Of a stretch of DNA of 64,000 bases, positions 49,035-57,429 are shown one piece after another. This DNA comes from Streptomyces hoynatensis (GTDB lineage: Bacteria > Actinomycetota > Actinomycetes > Streptomycetales > Streptomycetaceae). Location of the stretch: assembly GCF_003626535.1 (NCBI RefSeq), contig NZ_RBAL01000010.1:202559-266558 (forward strand). The letters are read 5' to 3'. The notes beneath the pieces were generated by a model that was not told where the DNA came from, ran no database searches, and saw only the letters and a list, made by a program, of their open reading frames with translations. The translations under genes and the position numbers were made by a program. The number at the start of each line of letters is the position of its first letter. The stretch's first letter is position 1.

Positions 49035-50366
49035 ATGCGTAACACAGTCCGCACCACCCGCCGGCCACTGAGCCGAACAAGCAGAGCTTTCGCCCTCGGT
49101 CTTTCCGCCACCCTCGCCGCCGGCCTCCTGGCCGCCTGTTCGAGCGATGACGACGACGGCAGCGGTGGCGACGGCGATCAGCTCACCCTCAGAGTCGGCG
49201 TCTTCGGCCAGTTCGGTTTCCAGGAGGCCGGGCTGTACGACGAGTACATGGAGCTGCACCCGGAGATCAAGATCGAGCAGGACTCCACCACGGAGAACGG
49301 CGACTACATCACCGCGCTGCGCACCCACCTCTCGCAGAACGCCGGCCTGGACGACATCCAGGCGATCGAGATCGGCAACATCGCCGAGATGACCCACGAT
49401 CTGCCGGATGCCTGGGTCGACTTCAACGAGTACGACGTGGACACCAGCCACTTCATGCCCTTCAAGGTCGACCAGGCCACCGACGCCGACGGCCGGCTGA
49501 TCGCCCTCGGGACCGACATCGGCCCGACCGGCATCTGCTACCGGACGGACTACTTCGAGCAGGCCGGGCTGCCGACCGACCCCGAGGCCGTCGGCGAGCT
49601 GTTCTCCTCCTGGGACTCCTACCTGGCGGCCGGCGAGGAGTTCAAGGAGAACGCCCCCGACGGGGTGACCTGGATGGACGCCGCGGGCGGCATGTTCAAC
49701 GCGGTGGTCTCCGGCTACGAGGAGCGGTACACGAACGCCGCCGGCGAGGAGGTCTACGAGAACAGCGAGGCGGTCCAGACCGCCTGGGACTACGCCGTCC
49801 AGGCCGCCCAGGGGGACCTGACCGACGACGTCCAGCAGTTCACCGACCCGTGGAACGCCGCCATGACCAACGGCGCGTTCGCCACCCTGGCCGCCTGCCC
49901 GGCCTGGATGCTCGGCTACATCGCCTCCACCGCCGGTGAGGACCAGCAGGGCCTGTGGAACATCGCCGCCAGCCCTGCCCCGTCGAACTGGGGCGGCTCC
50001 TTCATCGGCGTTCCCGAGGCGAGCGACCACCACGACGAGGCCGTCGCCCTGGCCCAGTGGCTGACCGCCCCCGAGCAGCAGGCCAAGCTCTTCACCGAGC
50101 GCGGCAGCTACCCCAGCTCCGCCGAGGCGCAGCAGGCGCCGGAGGTGCTGAACGCGACCAACCCGTACTTCGGAGACGCCCCGATCGGGCAGTTCTTCTC
50201 CGAGGCCGCGGCGCAGATCCCCTCCAGCCCGATCGGCCCGAACGACCAGATCATCCAGGAGACGTTCACCAACCAGGCTCTGCTCTCCATCGAGCAGAAC
50301 GGCACCGACCCCGACGACGCCTGGGACGACGCCCTGAGCTCGCTGGAAAACGCCCTCGCGGAATGA
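49035..50366 (+). CDS. cebE: Cello-oligosaccharide-binding lipoprotein CebE
   Basis: 443 residues, family 1 solute-binding protein. The signal peptide ends in lipobox LLAAC (Cys 35), then an acidic SSDDDDGSGGDGD tether. The mature part includes LTLRVGVFGQFGFQEAGLYDEYM, the typical CebE N-terminus, and DDIQAIEIGNIAEM. It delivers cellobiose/cellotriose to CebFG. CAGGAGGA precedes ATG 49035. The gap to cebF is 14 bp, but a very strong hairpin begins 20 bp inside cebF. Confidence 0.94.
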   Translation: MRNTVRTTRRPLSRTSRAFALGLSATLAAGLLAACSSDDDDGSGGDGDQLTLRVGVFGQFGFQEAGLYDEYMELHPEIKIEQDSTTENGDYITALRTHLSQNAGLDDIQAIEIGNIAEMTHDLPDAWVDFNEYDVDTSHFMPFKVDQATDADGRLIALGTDIGPTGICYRTDYFEQAGLPTDPEAVGELFSSWDSYLAAGEEFKENAPDGVTWMDAAGGMFNAVVSGYEERYTNAAGEEVYENSEAVQTAWDYAVQAAQGDLTDDVQQFTDPWNAAMTNGAFATLAACPAWMLGYIASTAGEDQQGLWNIAASPAPSNWGGSFIGVPEASDHHDEAVALAQWLTAPEQQAKLFTERGSYPSSAEAQQAPEVLNATNPYFGDAPIGQFFSEAAAQIPSSPIGPNDQIIQETFTNQALLSIEQNGTDPDDAWDDALSSLENALAE

Positions 50367-50380
50367 CCCGGGACAGGTAG

Positions 50381-51487
50381 ATGACGACTGACCGCACCAA
50401 GGCCGCGCCCCCCGCAGATGCGGGGGGCGCGGCCCCGCGCCTGACCAAGGAAACGCCGCCCGGCGAGGCGGCCCCCGACGACTCCGCCGCGAAGACCGCA
50501 GGGGGAACCACCAAGAAGCACGCCGCACAGGACCCGGCCTCCCGGGCCAAGCGGGAACGGCGCATGCGGTGGCGCTCGCGCCGCTACCGGTGGGACATCA
50601 AGTACAGCCCGTACGCCTTCATCTCGCCCTTCTTCCTCTTCTTCGCGGCCTTCGGCCTCTTCCCACTGCTCTACACGGGCTGGGCCTCGCTGCACTCGGT
50701 CTCCTTCGTCCACCCCAACGACATGGAGTGGAACGGCATCGAGAACTTCACGCGGCTGTGGGACGACGAGTTCTTCTGGCGGGCCCTGCGCAACACCTTC
50801 TTCATCGGCGTCATCTCGACGGTGCCGCAGCTGGCGATGGCCCTGGGCCTGGCCCACCTGCTGAACTACCGGCTGCGCGGCAGCATGTTCTGGCGCGTCG
50901 CGATGCTGACCCCCTACGCCACCTCGATCGCGGCGGCCTCCATGGTCTTCGCCATGCTGTTCGGCCGCGACTACGGCGCGATCAACTGGGGTCTCGGCTT
51001 CCTCGGGATCGACAACATCGACTGGCGGGCCGGCGACTGGACCTCCAAGATCGCCGTCTCCTCGATCGTGATCTGGCGGTGGACCGGCTACAACACGCTG
51101 ATCTACCTGGCCTCCATGCAGGCCATCCCGAACGATCTCTACGAGTCGGCGGCGCTCGACGGCGCCTCCCGCTGGCAGCAGTTCCGCAACGTCACGCTGC
51201 CGATGCTGCGGCCCACGCTGCTGTTCACCATCGTGGTCTCCACGATCGGCGCCACCCAGCTGTTCGGCGAGCCGATGCTCTTCAACGACGGCGACCCCGG
51301 CGGCGGCTCGCAGGGCCAGTTCCAGACGCTCGGCCTGTACATGTACGACATGGGCTGGACCAACCGGAACCTCGGCCGGTCCGCGGCGATCGCCTGGACG
51401 ATGTTCCTGATCCTCATCTTCATCGGGCTGATCTACTGGGCGCTCTCCCGATGGGTGAGCAGCAACACCCTCGAGGAGTCCTCGTAA
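50381..51487 (+). CDS. cebF: Cello-oligosaccharide ABC permease CebF
   Basis: 368 residues. A long, disordered, basic cytoplasmic N-terminus (about 1-72) precedes six TM helices; the EAA loop is PNDLYESAALDGASRWQQF. It is a MalF-type CUT1 permease. It ends with TAATG, the cebG start overlapping by one base. Codons 7-18 form a 15-bp perfect RNA hairpin, which should reduce permease yield relative to CebE. Confidence 0.94.
   Translation: MTTDRTKAAPPADAGGAAPRLTKETPPGEAAPDDSAAKTAGGTTKKHAAQDPASRAKRERRMRWRSRRYRWDIKYSPYAFISPFFLFFAAFGLFPLLYTGWASLHSVSFVHPNDMEWNGIENFTRLWDDEFFWRALRNTFFIGVISTVPQLAMALGLAHLLNYRLRGSMFWRVAMLTPYATSIAAASMVFAMLFGRDYGAINWGLGFLGIDNIDWRAGDWTSKIAVSSIVIWRWTGYNTLIYLASMQAIPNDLYESAALDGASRWQQFRNVTLPMLRPTLLFTIVVSTIGATQLFGEPMLFNDGDPGGGSQGQFQTLGLYMYDMGWTNRNLGRSAAIAWTMFLILIFIGLIYWALSRWVSSNTLEESS
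50401..50434 (+). promoter_or_regulatory. Very strong hairpin within the first codons of cebF
   Basis: GGCCGCGCCCCCCGC (50401-50415) pairs perfectly with 50420-50434 over a 4-nt loop. It sits between the binding-protein gene and the rest of the operon and can act as an attenuator, as an RNA-end protector for cebE mRNA, or as a block to ribosomes starting on cebF. Confidence 0.8.
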
Positions 51488-52392
51488 TGGCCACCACCAC
51501 CCAGAGCACGCCGCTCAGCAGCCGTGAGCCGGCGACACGGCGCCGCAGGCGCCGCCGCGCGGGCAGCGCGGGCCGCCAGATGCACGCCGGCTGGCTGACG
51601 TACACCATCCTGACGCTTTTCACCATCGGGTCGCTCTACCCGCTGGTGTGGCAGATGTTCGCCTCCTCGTGGGACAACTCGCGGCTGAACAAGCCGACCC
51701 CGCCGTTCTGGTTCGGCCCCAGGCTGTGGCACAACCTGGACGAGGCCTGGAACACGGGCAACATGGGCCACGCGATGGTCAACACGCTGTTCGTCGCCAG
51801 CTGCATCACCGTCTCGACGGTGCTGTTCGCGACCCTGGCCGGCTTCGCCTTCGCCAAGCTGCGCTTCCGGGCGAAGAACCTGCTGATGCTGCTCGTCATC
51901 GGGACGATGATGGTGCCGCCCCAGCTGACCGTGGTGCCGATGTTCATGGCCGTGGCCAAGCTGGAGTGGACCGACCACCTCCAGGCAGTCATCCTGCCGA
52001 TGATGGTCAGCGCCTTCGGCGTCTTCTTCATGCGGCAGTACCTCTCCCAGGCGCTGCCCGGCGAGCTGATCGAGGCCGCCAGGGTGGACGGGGCCAGCAG
52101 CCTTCGCGTGGTGTGGCACGTGGTGTTCCCCGCGGCGCGGCCCGCCATGGCCGTGCTGGCGATGCTGACCTTCGTCATGGCGTGGAACGAGTTCTTCTGG
52201 CCGATCATCGCGCTCACCCAGCAGAACCCGACCGTGCAGGTCGCGCTGACCAACCTGGGCCGGGGCTATGTGCCGGACAACGGCATCATCATGGCCGGCG
52301 CACTGATCGGCACGCTGCCGCTGCTCCTCGCGTTCGTGGTGTTCGGCCGGCAGATCGTCGGCGGCATCATGAACGGGGCTCTCAAAGGCTGA
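51487..52392 (+). CDS. cebG: Cello-oligosaccharide ABC permease CebG
   Basis: 301 residues. Basic N-terminus (ATRRRRRRRAGSAGR), six TM helices, EAA loop PGELIEAARVDGASSLRVVWHVVFPAARP. MalG-type CUT1 permease. No ATPase gene follows; in Streptomyces MsiK, encoded elsewhere, energises both CebEFG and DasABC. The next gene, bglC, starts 56 bp later with its own CebR box. Confidence 0.94.
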   Translation: MATTTQSTPLSSREPATRRRRRRRAGSAGRQMHAGWLTYTILTLFTIGSLYPLVWQMFASSWDNSRLNKPTPPFWFGPRLWHNLDEAWNTGNMGHAMVNTLFVASCITVSTVLFATLAGFAFAKLRFRAKNLLMLLVIGTMMVPPQLTVVPMFMAVAKLEWTDHLQAVILPMMVSAFGVFFMRQYLSQALPGELIEAARVDGASSLRVVWHVVFPAARPAMAVLAMLTFVMAWNEFFWPIIALTQQNPTVQVALTNLGRGYVPDNGIIMAGALIGTLPLLLAFVVFGRQIVGGIMNGALKG

Positions 52393-52435
52393 GCTCCCGC
52401 CCAGCCGTTCGACATCCCCCCTCTCCGAGCAAGAA

Positions 52436-52449
52436 TGGGAGCGCTTCCA
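52436..52449. promoter_or_regulatory. CebR operator overlapping the bglC start codon
   Basis: TGGGAGCGCTTCCA, one mismatch from the consensus. Its last A is the first base of the bglC ATG, and its GGGAG is the ribosome-binding site. CebR bound here would act as a roadblock to transcription from cebEFG or block a local promoter. Confidence 0.85.
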
Positions 52450-53867
52450 TGACTCAAAACCCACCCCGGGCCTTTCCGGCCGACTTCCTCTGGGGCTCGG
52501 CCACCGCCTCCTACCAGATCGAGGGCGCGGCGCGCGAGGACGGCCGCACCCCCTCCATCTGGGACACCTTCGCCCACACGCCGGGCAAGGTGTTCGCGGG
52601 AGACACCGGCGACGTGGCCTGCGACCACTACCACCGCTGGCGCGAGGACATCGACCTGATGTCGGAACTCGGCCTCGGCGCCTACCGGTTCTCGGTGTCC
52701 TGGTCGCGCGTCCAGCCCACCGGCCGCGGCCCGGCCGTGCAGCGCGGCCTCGACTTCTACCGGCAGCTGGTGGACGGCCTGCTGGAGAAGGGCATCACGC
52801 CGGTGGTCACCCTGTACCACTGGGACCTCCCGCAGGACCTGGAGGACACCGGCGGCTGGCCCGAGCGGGAGACGGCGGAGCGTTTCGCCGAGTACGCCCG
52901 GATCGTGGGCGAGGCGCTCGGCGACCGCGTGAAGCTGTGGGCCACCCTCAACGAGCCCTTCTGCAGCTCCTTCCTCGGCTACGGCTCCGGCGTGCACGCG
53001 CCGGGGCGGCACGAGCCGGAGGCGGTGCTGAAGTCGGCGCACCACCTCAACCTGGCGCACGGCCTCGGCGTGCAGGCCCTGCGCTCGGTGCTGCCGCGGG
53101 ACGCCCAGATCGGCGTGTCGCTCAACCCGGGCGTCATCCGCCCGCGGACCGACGCGCCCGCCGACCTCGACGCCGCGCGGCGCATCGACGCGCTGCACAC
53201 CAGGATCTTCTCCGACCCGATGCTGCACGGCGGCTACCCGGCCGACCTGCGGGAGGACACCGCGCGCGTGAGCGACTGGTCCTTCGTGCGCCCGGGCGAC
53301 GAGGCCACGATCCACCAGGAGATCGACTTCCTCGGGCTGAACTACTACACGCCGACGATCGTCTCCGCGCCCAGCGGCGAGGAGCGGGTCGCGGGCAACG
53401 ACGGCCACGGCGTCTCCGAGTACTCCCAGTGGGTCGGCTCCGAGGACGTCGAGTTCCACCCGGCGCCCGGCGAGCGCACGGACATGGGCTGGGCCGTCGA
53501 CCCCACGGGCCTGACCGACCTGCTGCTGCGCTTCCACCGCGAGGCGCCCGGCGTGGCCCTCTACATCACGGAGAACGGCGCCGCCTTCGAGGACAAGCCG
53601 GACGCGTCCGGCGCGGTCCACGACCCGGAGCGGATCGCGTACCTGCACGGGCACCTCACGGCCGTGCACAAGGCGATCGAGCAGGGCGCGGACGTCCGCG
53701 GCTACTACGTCTGGTCGCTGCTGGACAACTTCGAGTGGGCCTACGGCTACAGCAAGCGCTTCGGCGTCGTCCACGTGGACTTCGAGACGCTGGAGCGGAC
53801 CCCGAAGTCGAGCGCCCGCTGGTACGCCTCGGTGGCGGCCGCGAACGAGTTGCCGGCGCTCGCCTGA
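52449..53867 (+). CDS. bglC: GH1 beta-glucosidase BglC
   Basis: 472 residues, no signal peptide, hence intracellular. GH1 motifs: DFLWGSATASYQIEGA at the N-terminus, acid/base Glu in TLNEPF (about 165-170), nucleophile Glu in LYITENGAAF (about 376-381), and WSLLDNFEWAYGYSKRFG near the end. It hydrolyses imported cellobiose and cello-oligosaccharides to glucose, removing the CebR inducer. Directly downstream of cebG. Confidence 0.95.
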   Translation: MTQNPPRAFPADFLWGSATASYQIEGAAREDGRTPSIWDTFAHTPGKVFAGDTGDVACDHYHRWREDIDLMSELGLGAYRFSVSWSRVQPTGRGPAVQRGLDFYRQLVDGLLEKGITPVVTLYHWDLPQDLEDTGGWPERETAERFAEYARIVGEALGDRVKLWATLNEPFCSSFLGYGSGVHAPGRHEPEAVLKSAHHLNLAHGLGVQALRSVLPRDAQIGVSLNPGVIRPRTDAPADLDAARRIDALHTRIFSDPMLHGGYPADLREDTARVSDWSFVRPGDEATIHQEIDFLGLNYYTPTIVSAPSGEERVAGNDGHGVSEYSQWVGSEDVEFHPAPGERTDMGWAVDPTGLTDLLLRFHREAPGVALYITENGAAFEDKPDASGAVHDPERIAYLHGHLTAVHKAIEQGADVRGYYVWSLLDNFEWAYGYSKRFGVVHVDFETLERTPKSSARWYASVAAANELPALA

Positions 53868-53892
53868 CCCGCGGGCAGCAGCCGCCGGGGCG

Positions 53893-55662
53893 CTAACGAC
53901 GCGTCCGCCGGCGCGCTTTCTCCCACACACTCCCCGTGCCCATCCCGGAAACCTTTCCGGAGCCCGCCCCGGCGCCGGCTTCGGGAAGGTGGGCAGGGGA
54001 CACCTGGCCCCGTGCCCGGTGCCGCGTCCCGCGGCGCCGGGCCGGGGCCTGCCCTCTGCCGGCGAGCCCGCCGTCCAGCGCGAGCCACAGCCGGATCTCG
54101 GCGCCGCCGAGCACCGAGCGCCCGATGCGCAGGTCGCCGCCGGTCGACTCGGCCAGGCGCCTGGCGATGTCGAGTCCGAGGCCGGTCGAACCCGGCCCGC
54201 CGGCGCCCTGGCCGCGGCGCAGCGCCGCCTCGGGGTCCGCGATGCCGGGGCCCGCGTCGGAGACCAGGACGATGACGGCGTCGCCCGCGCCGCCCGCCCG
54301 GTGCACGTCCACGGCGAAGGCGGTGCCCTCCGGGGTGTGCCGGAAGACGTTGCCGAGCAACGCGTCGAGGGCGGCGGCGAGTTCGGCCCTGGCCACCGGC
54401 ACCCGCAGCGGCTGGTCCACGCCGGCGAGGCTGGCCTCGCGCCCCTCGTCCTCGGCGAGCGCCGACCAGAACTCCATCCGTTCCCTGATCACCTCGGCCG
54501 CGTCCGGGTACTCCCCGCGCCCGCCGCCAGGGCCCGCGGCGCGCTGGGCGCGGGCGGTGCGGATGATCTGGTCCACCTGCCGCTCCAGCTGGGCGACGGC
54601 CTGCCTGGTCTGCTCGGCGGCGTCGCCCTCGCCGAGGGAGGCGGTGTTGAGCCTGAGCACGGTGAGCGGGGTGCGCAGCCGGTGCGAGAGGTCGGCGGCC
54701 AGCTCCCGCTCGTTCGCCAGCAGCCTGGCCACCTGATCGGCCATGGCGTTGAACGCCAGGGCGGCGGAACGGAGTTCCGGCGGGCCGTCCGGGCCCACCG
54801 GCACCCGCACCCCCAGCCTGCCGCGGCCGAGTTCGCGGGCGGCGTGGGCGAGGCCGGCCGTGGCGCGGACGGTGCGGCGGCCGAGGCGGTCGGCGACCAG
54901 CACGGCGCCCACCACCAGGGCGAGGCCGAGCGCGCCGAGGACGAGCCAGGCGGTGGCGACCCCGGAGGCCAGCTCGGCCTCGGGCACGAAGACCTCCACG
55001 ACGGCGGTCCCGCCGCCCGCGGCGGGAACCGGCTGCAGCAGCGCGGCGCCGCCGGCCACGCTCCGGGTGGCCGCCTCCCCCGAGTCCGCCGCCTCCCGCG
55101 CCTGTGCGGGGCCGGTCCTCGGCTCCCCCACCACCGCCCCGAAGCCCGCGGCGGCGCCCTCCCCGTCCGGCGCCGCGGAGCCGTCGGCGGCCCCGTCCTG
55201 TCGCGTGGCCCCGTCCTCTTGCGGGGCCCCCTCCTGTCGCGTGGAGCGCGCCGCGCCGGTGGCCGCGTCCCGGGCCGGGGGCGGGCTCCCCGGCTCCCCG
55301 GCGGCGGTGGCCTGCCCGGCCGCGCCGCCGCCCGTCTCGTCCCCGGTCGTCTCGTCCCCGGTGGTCTCCGGGTCCGCGGTCGTCTCCGGGTCCCCGGTGG
55401 TCTCCGGGTCCGCGGCGGCGGCCGGCAGCCGGACGGCGACGCGGCCCGCCGCCCCCGCCTCGGTGCCGGCGACGGCCCGCGCCAGCTCCTCGCGGTCGGT
55501 GGTGACGGCAAGCGCGGGCCCGAGCAGGGCGGCCTGCTGCGCGGCGTTGTGCAGCGCCCGGTCCTCGGCCGTCTCCCTGACCAGCAGGCCGAGCGGCACG
55601 CCGAAGGCCACGACCACCGTCGCCGTGACCGCGAGCAGGATGCGGACCAGGGCCCACCTCAT
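53893..55662 (-). CDS. Two-component sensor histidine kinase with long repeat-rich outer loop
   Basis: 589 residues. TM1 at about 5-28, an external region of about 190 residues rich in DPETTG-type repeats, Ala, Gly and Glu, TM2 at about 235-256, then HAMP, HisKA (ADLSHRLRTPLTVLRLN) and HATPase_c (GLGLDIARRLAESTGG). The kinase is OmpR/EnvZ-like. The ATG overlaps the regulator stop (ATGA). The C-terminal 55 residues are an Arg/Ala/Gly-rich tail. The signal is unknown. Confidence 0.9.
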   Translation of the reverse strand: MRWALVRILLAVTATVVVAFGVPLGLLVRETAEDRALHNAAQQAALLGPALAVTTDREELARAVAGTEAGAAGRVAVRLPAAAADPETTGDPETTADPETTGDETTGDETGGGAAGQATAAGEPGSPPPARDAATGAARSTRQEGAPQEDGATRQDGAADGSAAPDGEGAAAGFGAVVGEPRTGPAQAREAADSGEAATRSVAGGAALLQPVPAAGGGTAVVEVFVPEAELASGVATAWLVLGALGLALVVGAVLVADRLGRRTVRATAGLAHAARELGRGRLGVRVPVGPDGPPELRSAALAFNAMADQVARLLANERELAADLSHRLRTPLTVLRLNTASLGEGDAAEQTRQAVAQLERQVDQIIRTARAQRAAGPGGGRGEYPDAAEVIRERMEFWSALAEDEGREASLAGVDQPLRVPVARAELAAALDALLGNVFRHTPEGTAFAVDVHRAGGAGDAVIVLVSDAGPGIADPEAALRRGQGAGGPGSTGLGLDIARRLAESTGGDLRIGRSVLGGAEIRLWLALDGGLAGRGQAPARRRGTRHRARGQVSPAHLPEAGAGAGSGKVSGMGTGSVWEKARRRTRR

Positions 55663-56375
55663 GCCGTGCCTTCCCCCGGCGTCCCCGGCGGCTCCAGCTT
55701 CACGCCCACGCCCCGCAGCGTGTGCAGGTAGCGCGGCCTGGCCGCGGTCTCGCCCAGCTTGCGCCGCAGCCAGGACAGGTGGACGTCGATGGTCTGGTCG
55801 TCGCCGTAGGACTGCCGCCACACCTGGGTGAGCAGCTCCTTGCGGGAGACGACGACGCCCGGCCGCTGCGCGAGGAAGGCCAGCAGGTCGAACTCCCTGC
55901 GGGTGAGGTCGAGCGGCTCGCCGTCCAGGCGGGCCACGCGGCGCTGCGGGTCGACGGCGAGCCCGCCCACCCGCAGCACGCCCTCGCGGCCCCCGTCCCG
56001 CCCGCCCGAGGCGCCGCCCGCGCGCCGGAGCACTGCGGACATCCGCGCGGAGAGGTGCTCGACGGAGAACGGCTTGACGAGGTAGTCGTCCGCGCCGTCG
56101 TTGAGCAGCCGCACGATCTCCGCCTCGTCGTCGCGCGCGGTGGCGATGATCACCGGCACGTCCGTGATGCCGCGGAGCATTTTCAGCGCCTCGCGGCCGT
56201 CGAGATCGGGGAGCCCGAGGTCCAGGATCACCACCTCGAAGCCGACCTGGGACACCTCGCGCAGCGCCTGGAGGGCGGTGCCCACGCTGCGCACGCTGTG
56301 GCCCGCGGCGGTGAGATGCCTGATGAGGGCCGATCGCACGAATTGGTCGTCCTCCACCACAAGCACATGCGCCAT
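55659..56375 (-). CDS. OmpR-family response regulator
   Basis: 238 residues. Receiver domain with DD near the start (VVEDD), phospho-acceptor Asp in VVILDLGLPDLDG, Thr in IATARDD and Lys in YLVKPFS; then a Trans_reg_C winged helix (LTRREFDLLAFLAQRPG, IDVHLSWLRRKLGE). ATG 56375 is 7 nt after TACGGT on the minus strand, so translation is probably leaderless; GTG 56384 is upstream of that start point. Partner of the kinase that follows. Confidence 0.93.
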   Translation of the reverse strand: MAHVLVVEDDQFVRSALIRHLTAAGHSVRSVGTALQALREVSQVGFEVVILDLGLPDLDGREALKMLRGITDVPVIIATARDDEAEIVRLLNDGADDYLVKPFSVEHLSARMSAVLRRAGGASGGRDGGREGVLRVGGLAVDPQRRVARLDGEPLDLTRREFDLLAFLAQRPGVVVSRKELLTQVWRQSYGDDQTIDVHLSWLRRKLGETAARPRYLHTLRGVGVKLEPPGTPGEGTA

Positions 56376-56398
56376 GCGCCGCACCGTACGCCATTAGG

Positions 56399-56848
56399 GT
56401 GGCGGGTAAGCAGCCGTTCCTCGTCCGGTTGGGAGTCCGGTTGGCAGTCCGGGTGAGAAACGCCCTCGGCTGGGTCGCCGCCACGTGCCTGGCGGCCGGG
56501 GTCGCCTGGCTCGGGGTGCGCGGGGTGCTCGGGCCGCCGGAGAACGCGCCACAGGCCGTCTCCCTCCCCGGCCCGGGCGCGGACGCCGGCCTCCCGGAGG
56601 CCTCCTCCACGCGCCGGCCGCCGCAGGGCCCCGGCGGGCAGACGGTGGCGACCGTGGGCGGCGAGGCCGTGTTCGACCTGGGCCCGGTCACGGCCCGCCT
56701 GCTGTCCGCCACCCCGGCCCGTGGCTGGGAGGTGGACGTCGCCCAGGACGAGCGGCGGATACGCGTCCGCTTCACCCAGGACGGGCAGTCGGTCACGGTC
56801 GTGTGCAGCTTCGCGCAGCCGCCGCCGACGATCCGCACCTACCGCTAG
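56399..56848 (+). CDS. Small membrane-anchored/exported protein of unknown function
   Basis: 149 residues from GTG 56399, or 131 from GTG 56453. One hydrophobic segment (GWVAATCLAAGVAWLGVRGVL, about 24-44), a Pro/Gly-rich stretch, and a small beta-rich C-terminal domain ending VVCSFAQPPPTIRTYR. It is divergent from the response regulator and may be its target. TAGGGT at 56395-56400 resembles a -10 box, which favours the later start. Three copies of AGTCCGG/GTCCGGTTGG lie between the two candidate starts. Confidence 0.65.
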   Translation: MAGKQPFLVRLGVRLAVRVRNALGWVAATCLAAGVAWLGVRGVLGPPENAPQAVSLPGPGADAGLPEASSTRRPPQGPGGQTVATVGGEAVFDLGPVTARLLSATPARGWEVDVAQDERRIRVRFTQDGQSVTVVCSFAQPPPTIRTYR

Positions 56849-56897
56849 CCGCGTCGTTCGGACCACCGCTCGCCGGTCGACGCCTCTCGCCGGCTGA

Positions 56898-57412
56898 CGC
56901 CCCGCCACCGGCAGCGACGTCTTCCGCGATCACGGCGTCGACGCCCCGCTTGACGAGATCGCCCGCCGGGCCGGCGTCGGCAACGCCACGATGTACCGGC
57001 ACTTCCCGACGCGTCGCGAACTGATCATCGCCGTCTACTCCGGGGAAGTGGCCGCACTCTGCGCCCGGAGCCGGTCCCTGCTGACCGAGGACCCTCCCGC
57101 CGACGCCCTCTTCCGGCCGGCTTCAGGCTTTCCTCGCACACGGTGGCGGCCAGGCGAAAACCGGCGCTGTCGCTCACCGATGACCGTACGGGCCGGCGAT
57201 CGGCACGGTTCGACCGCCGGCACCGCTCGATGCACACCGCCGCGTCCGCGCTGCTGAGCCGGGCGCAAAGCGCCGGTGCGGTCCGTGCCGGCCTCAACGC
57301 GTCGGACCTGCTCGCCTTGGCCAACGGGATCGCCCTGGCCGCCACCGACGCCACTCGGGCGGAGCGACTCGTCGCCCTGGTCAGGCAGGGCACGGACACT
57401 CCGCCGACGGGC
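56898..57412 (+). pseudogene. Decayed TetR-family regulator
   Basis: The frame of 56916-57125 encodes the end of a TetR helix-turn-helix (DVFRDHGVDAPLDEIARRAG, VGNATMYRHFPTRRELI) but is closed upstream by TGA 56895-56897, with no start codon ahead of the DNA-binding helix. Near 57125 the homology jumps by a frameshift to another frame (RFDRRHRSMHTAASALL, ASDLLALANGIALAATDA) typical of TetR C-termini. So it is both 5'-truncated and frameshifted. It faces the lysR gene. Confidence 0.82.
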
Positions 57413-57429
57413 TTGGGGCACAAACGGCG

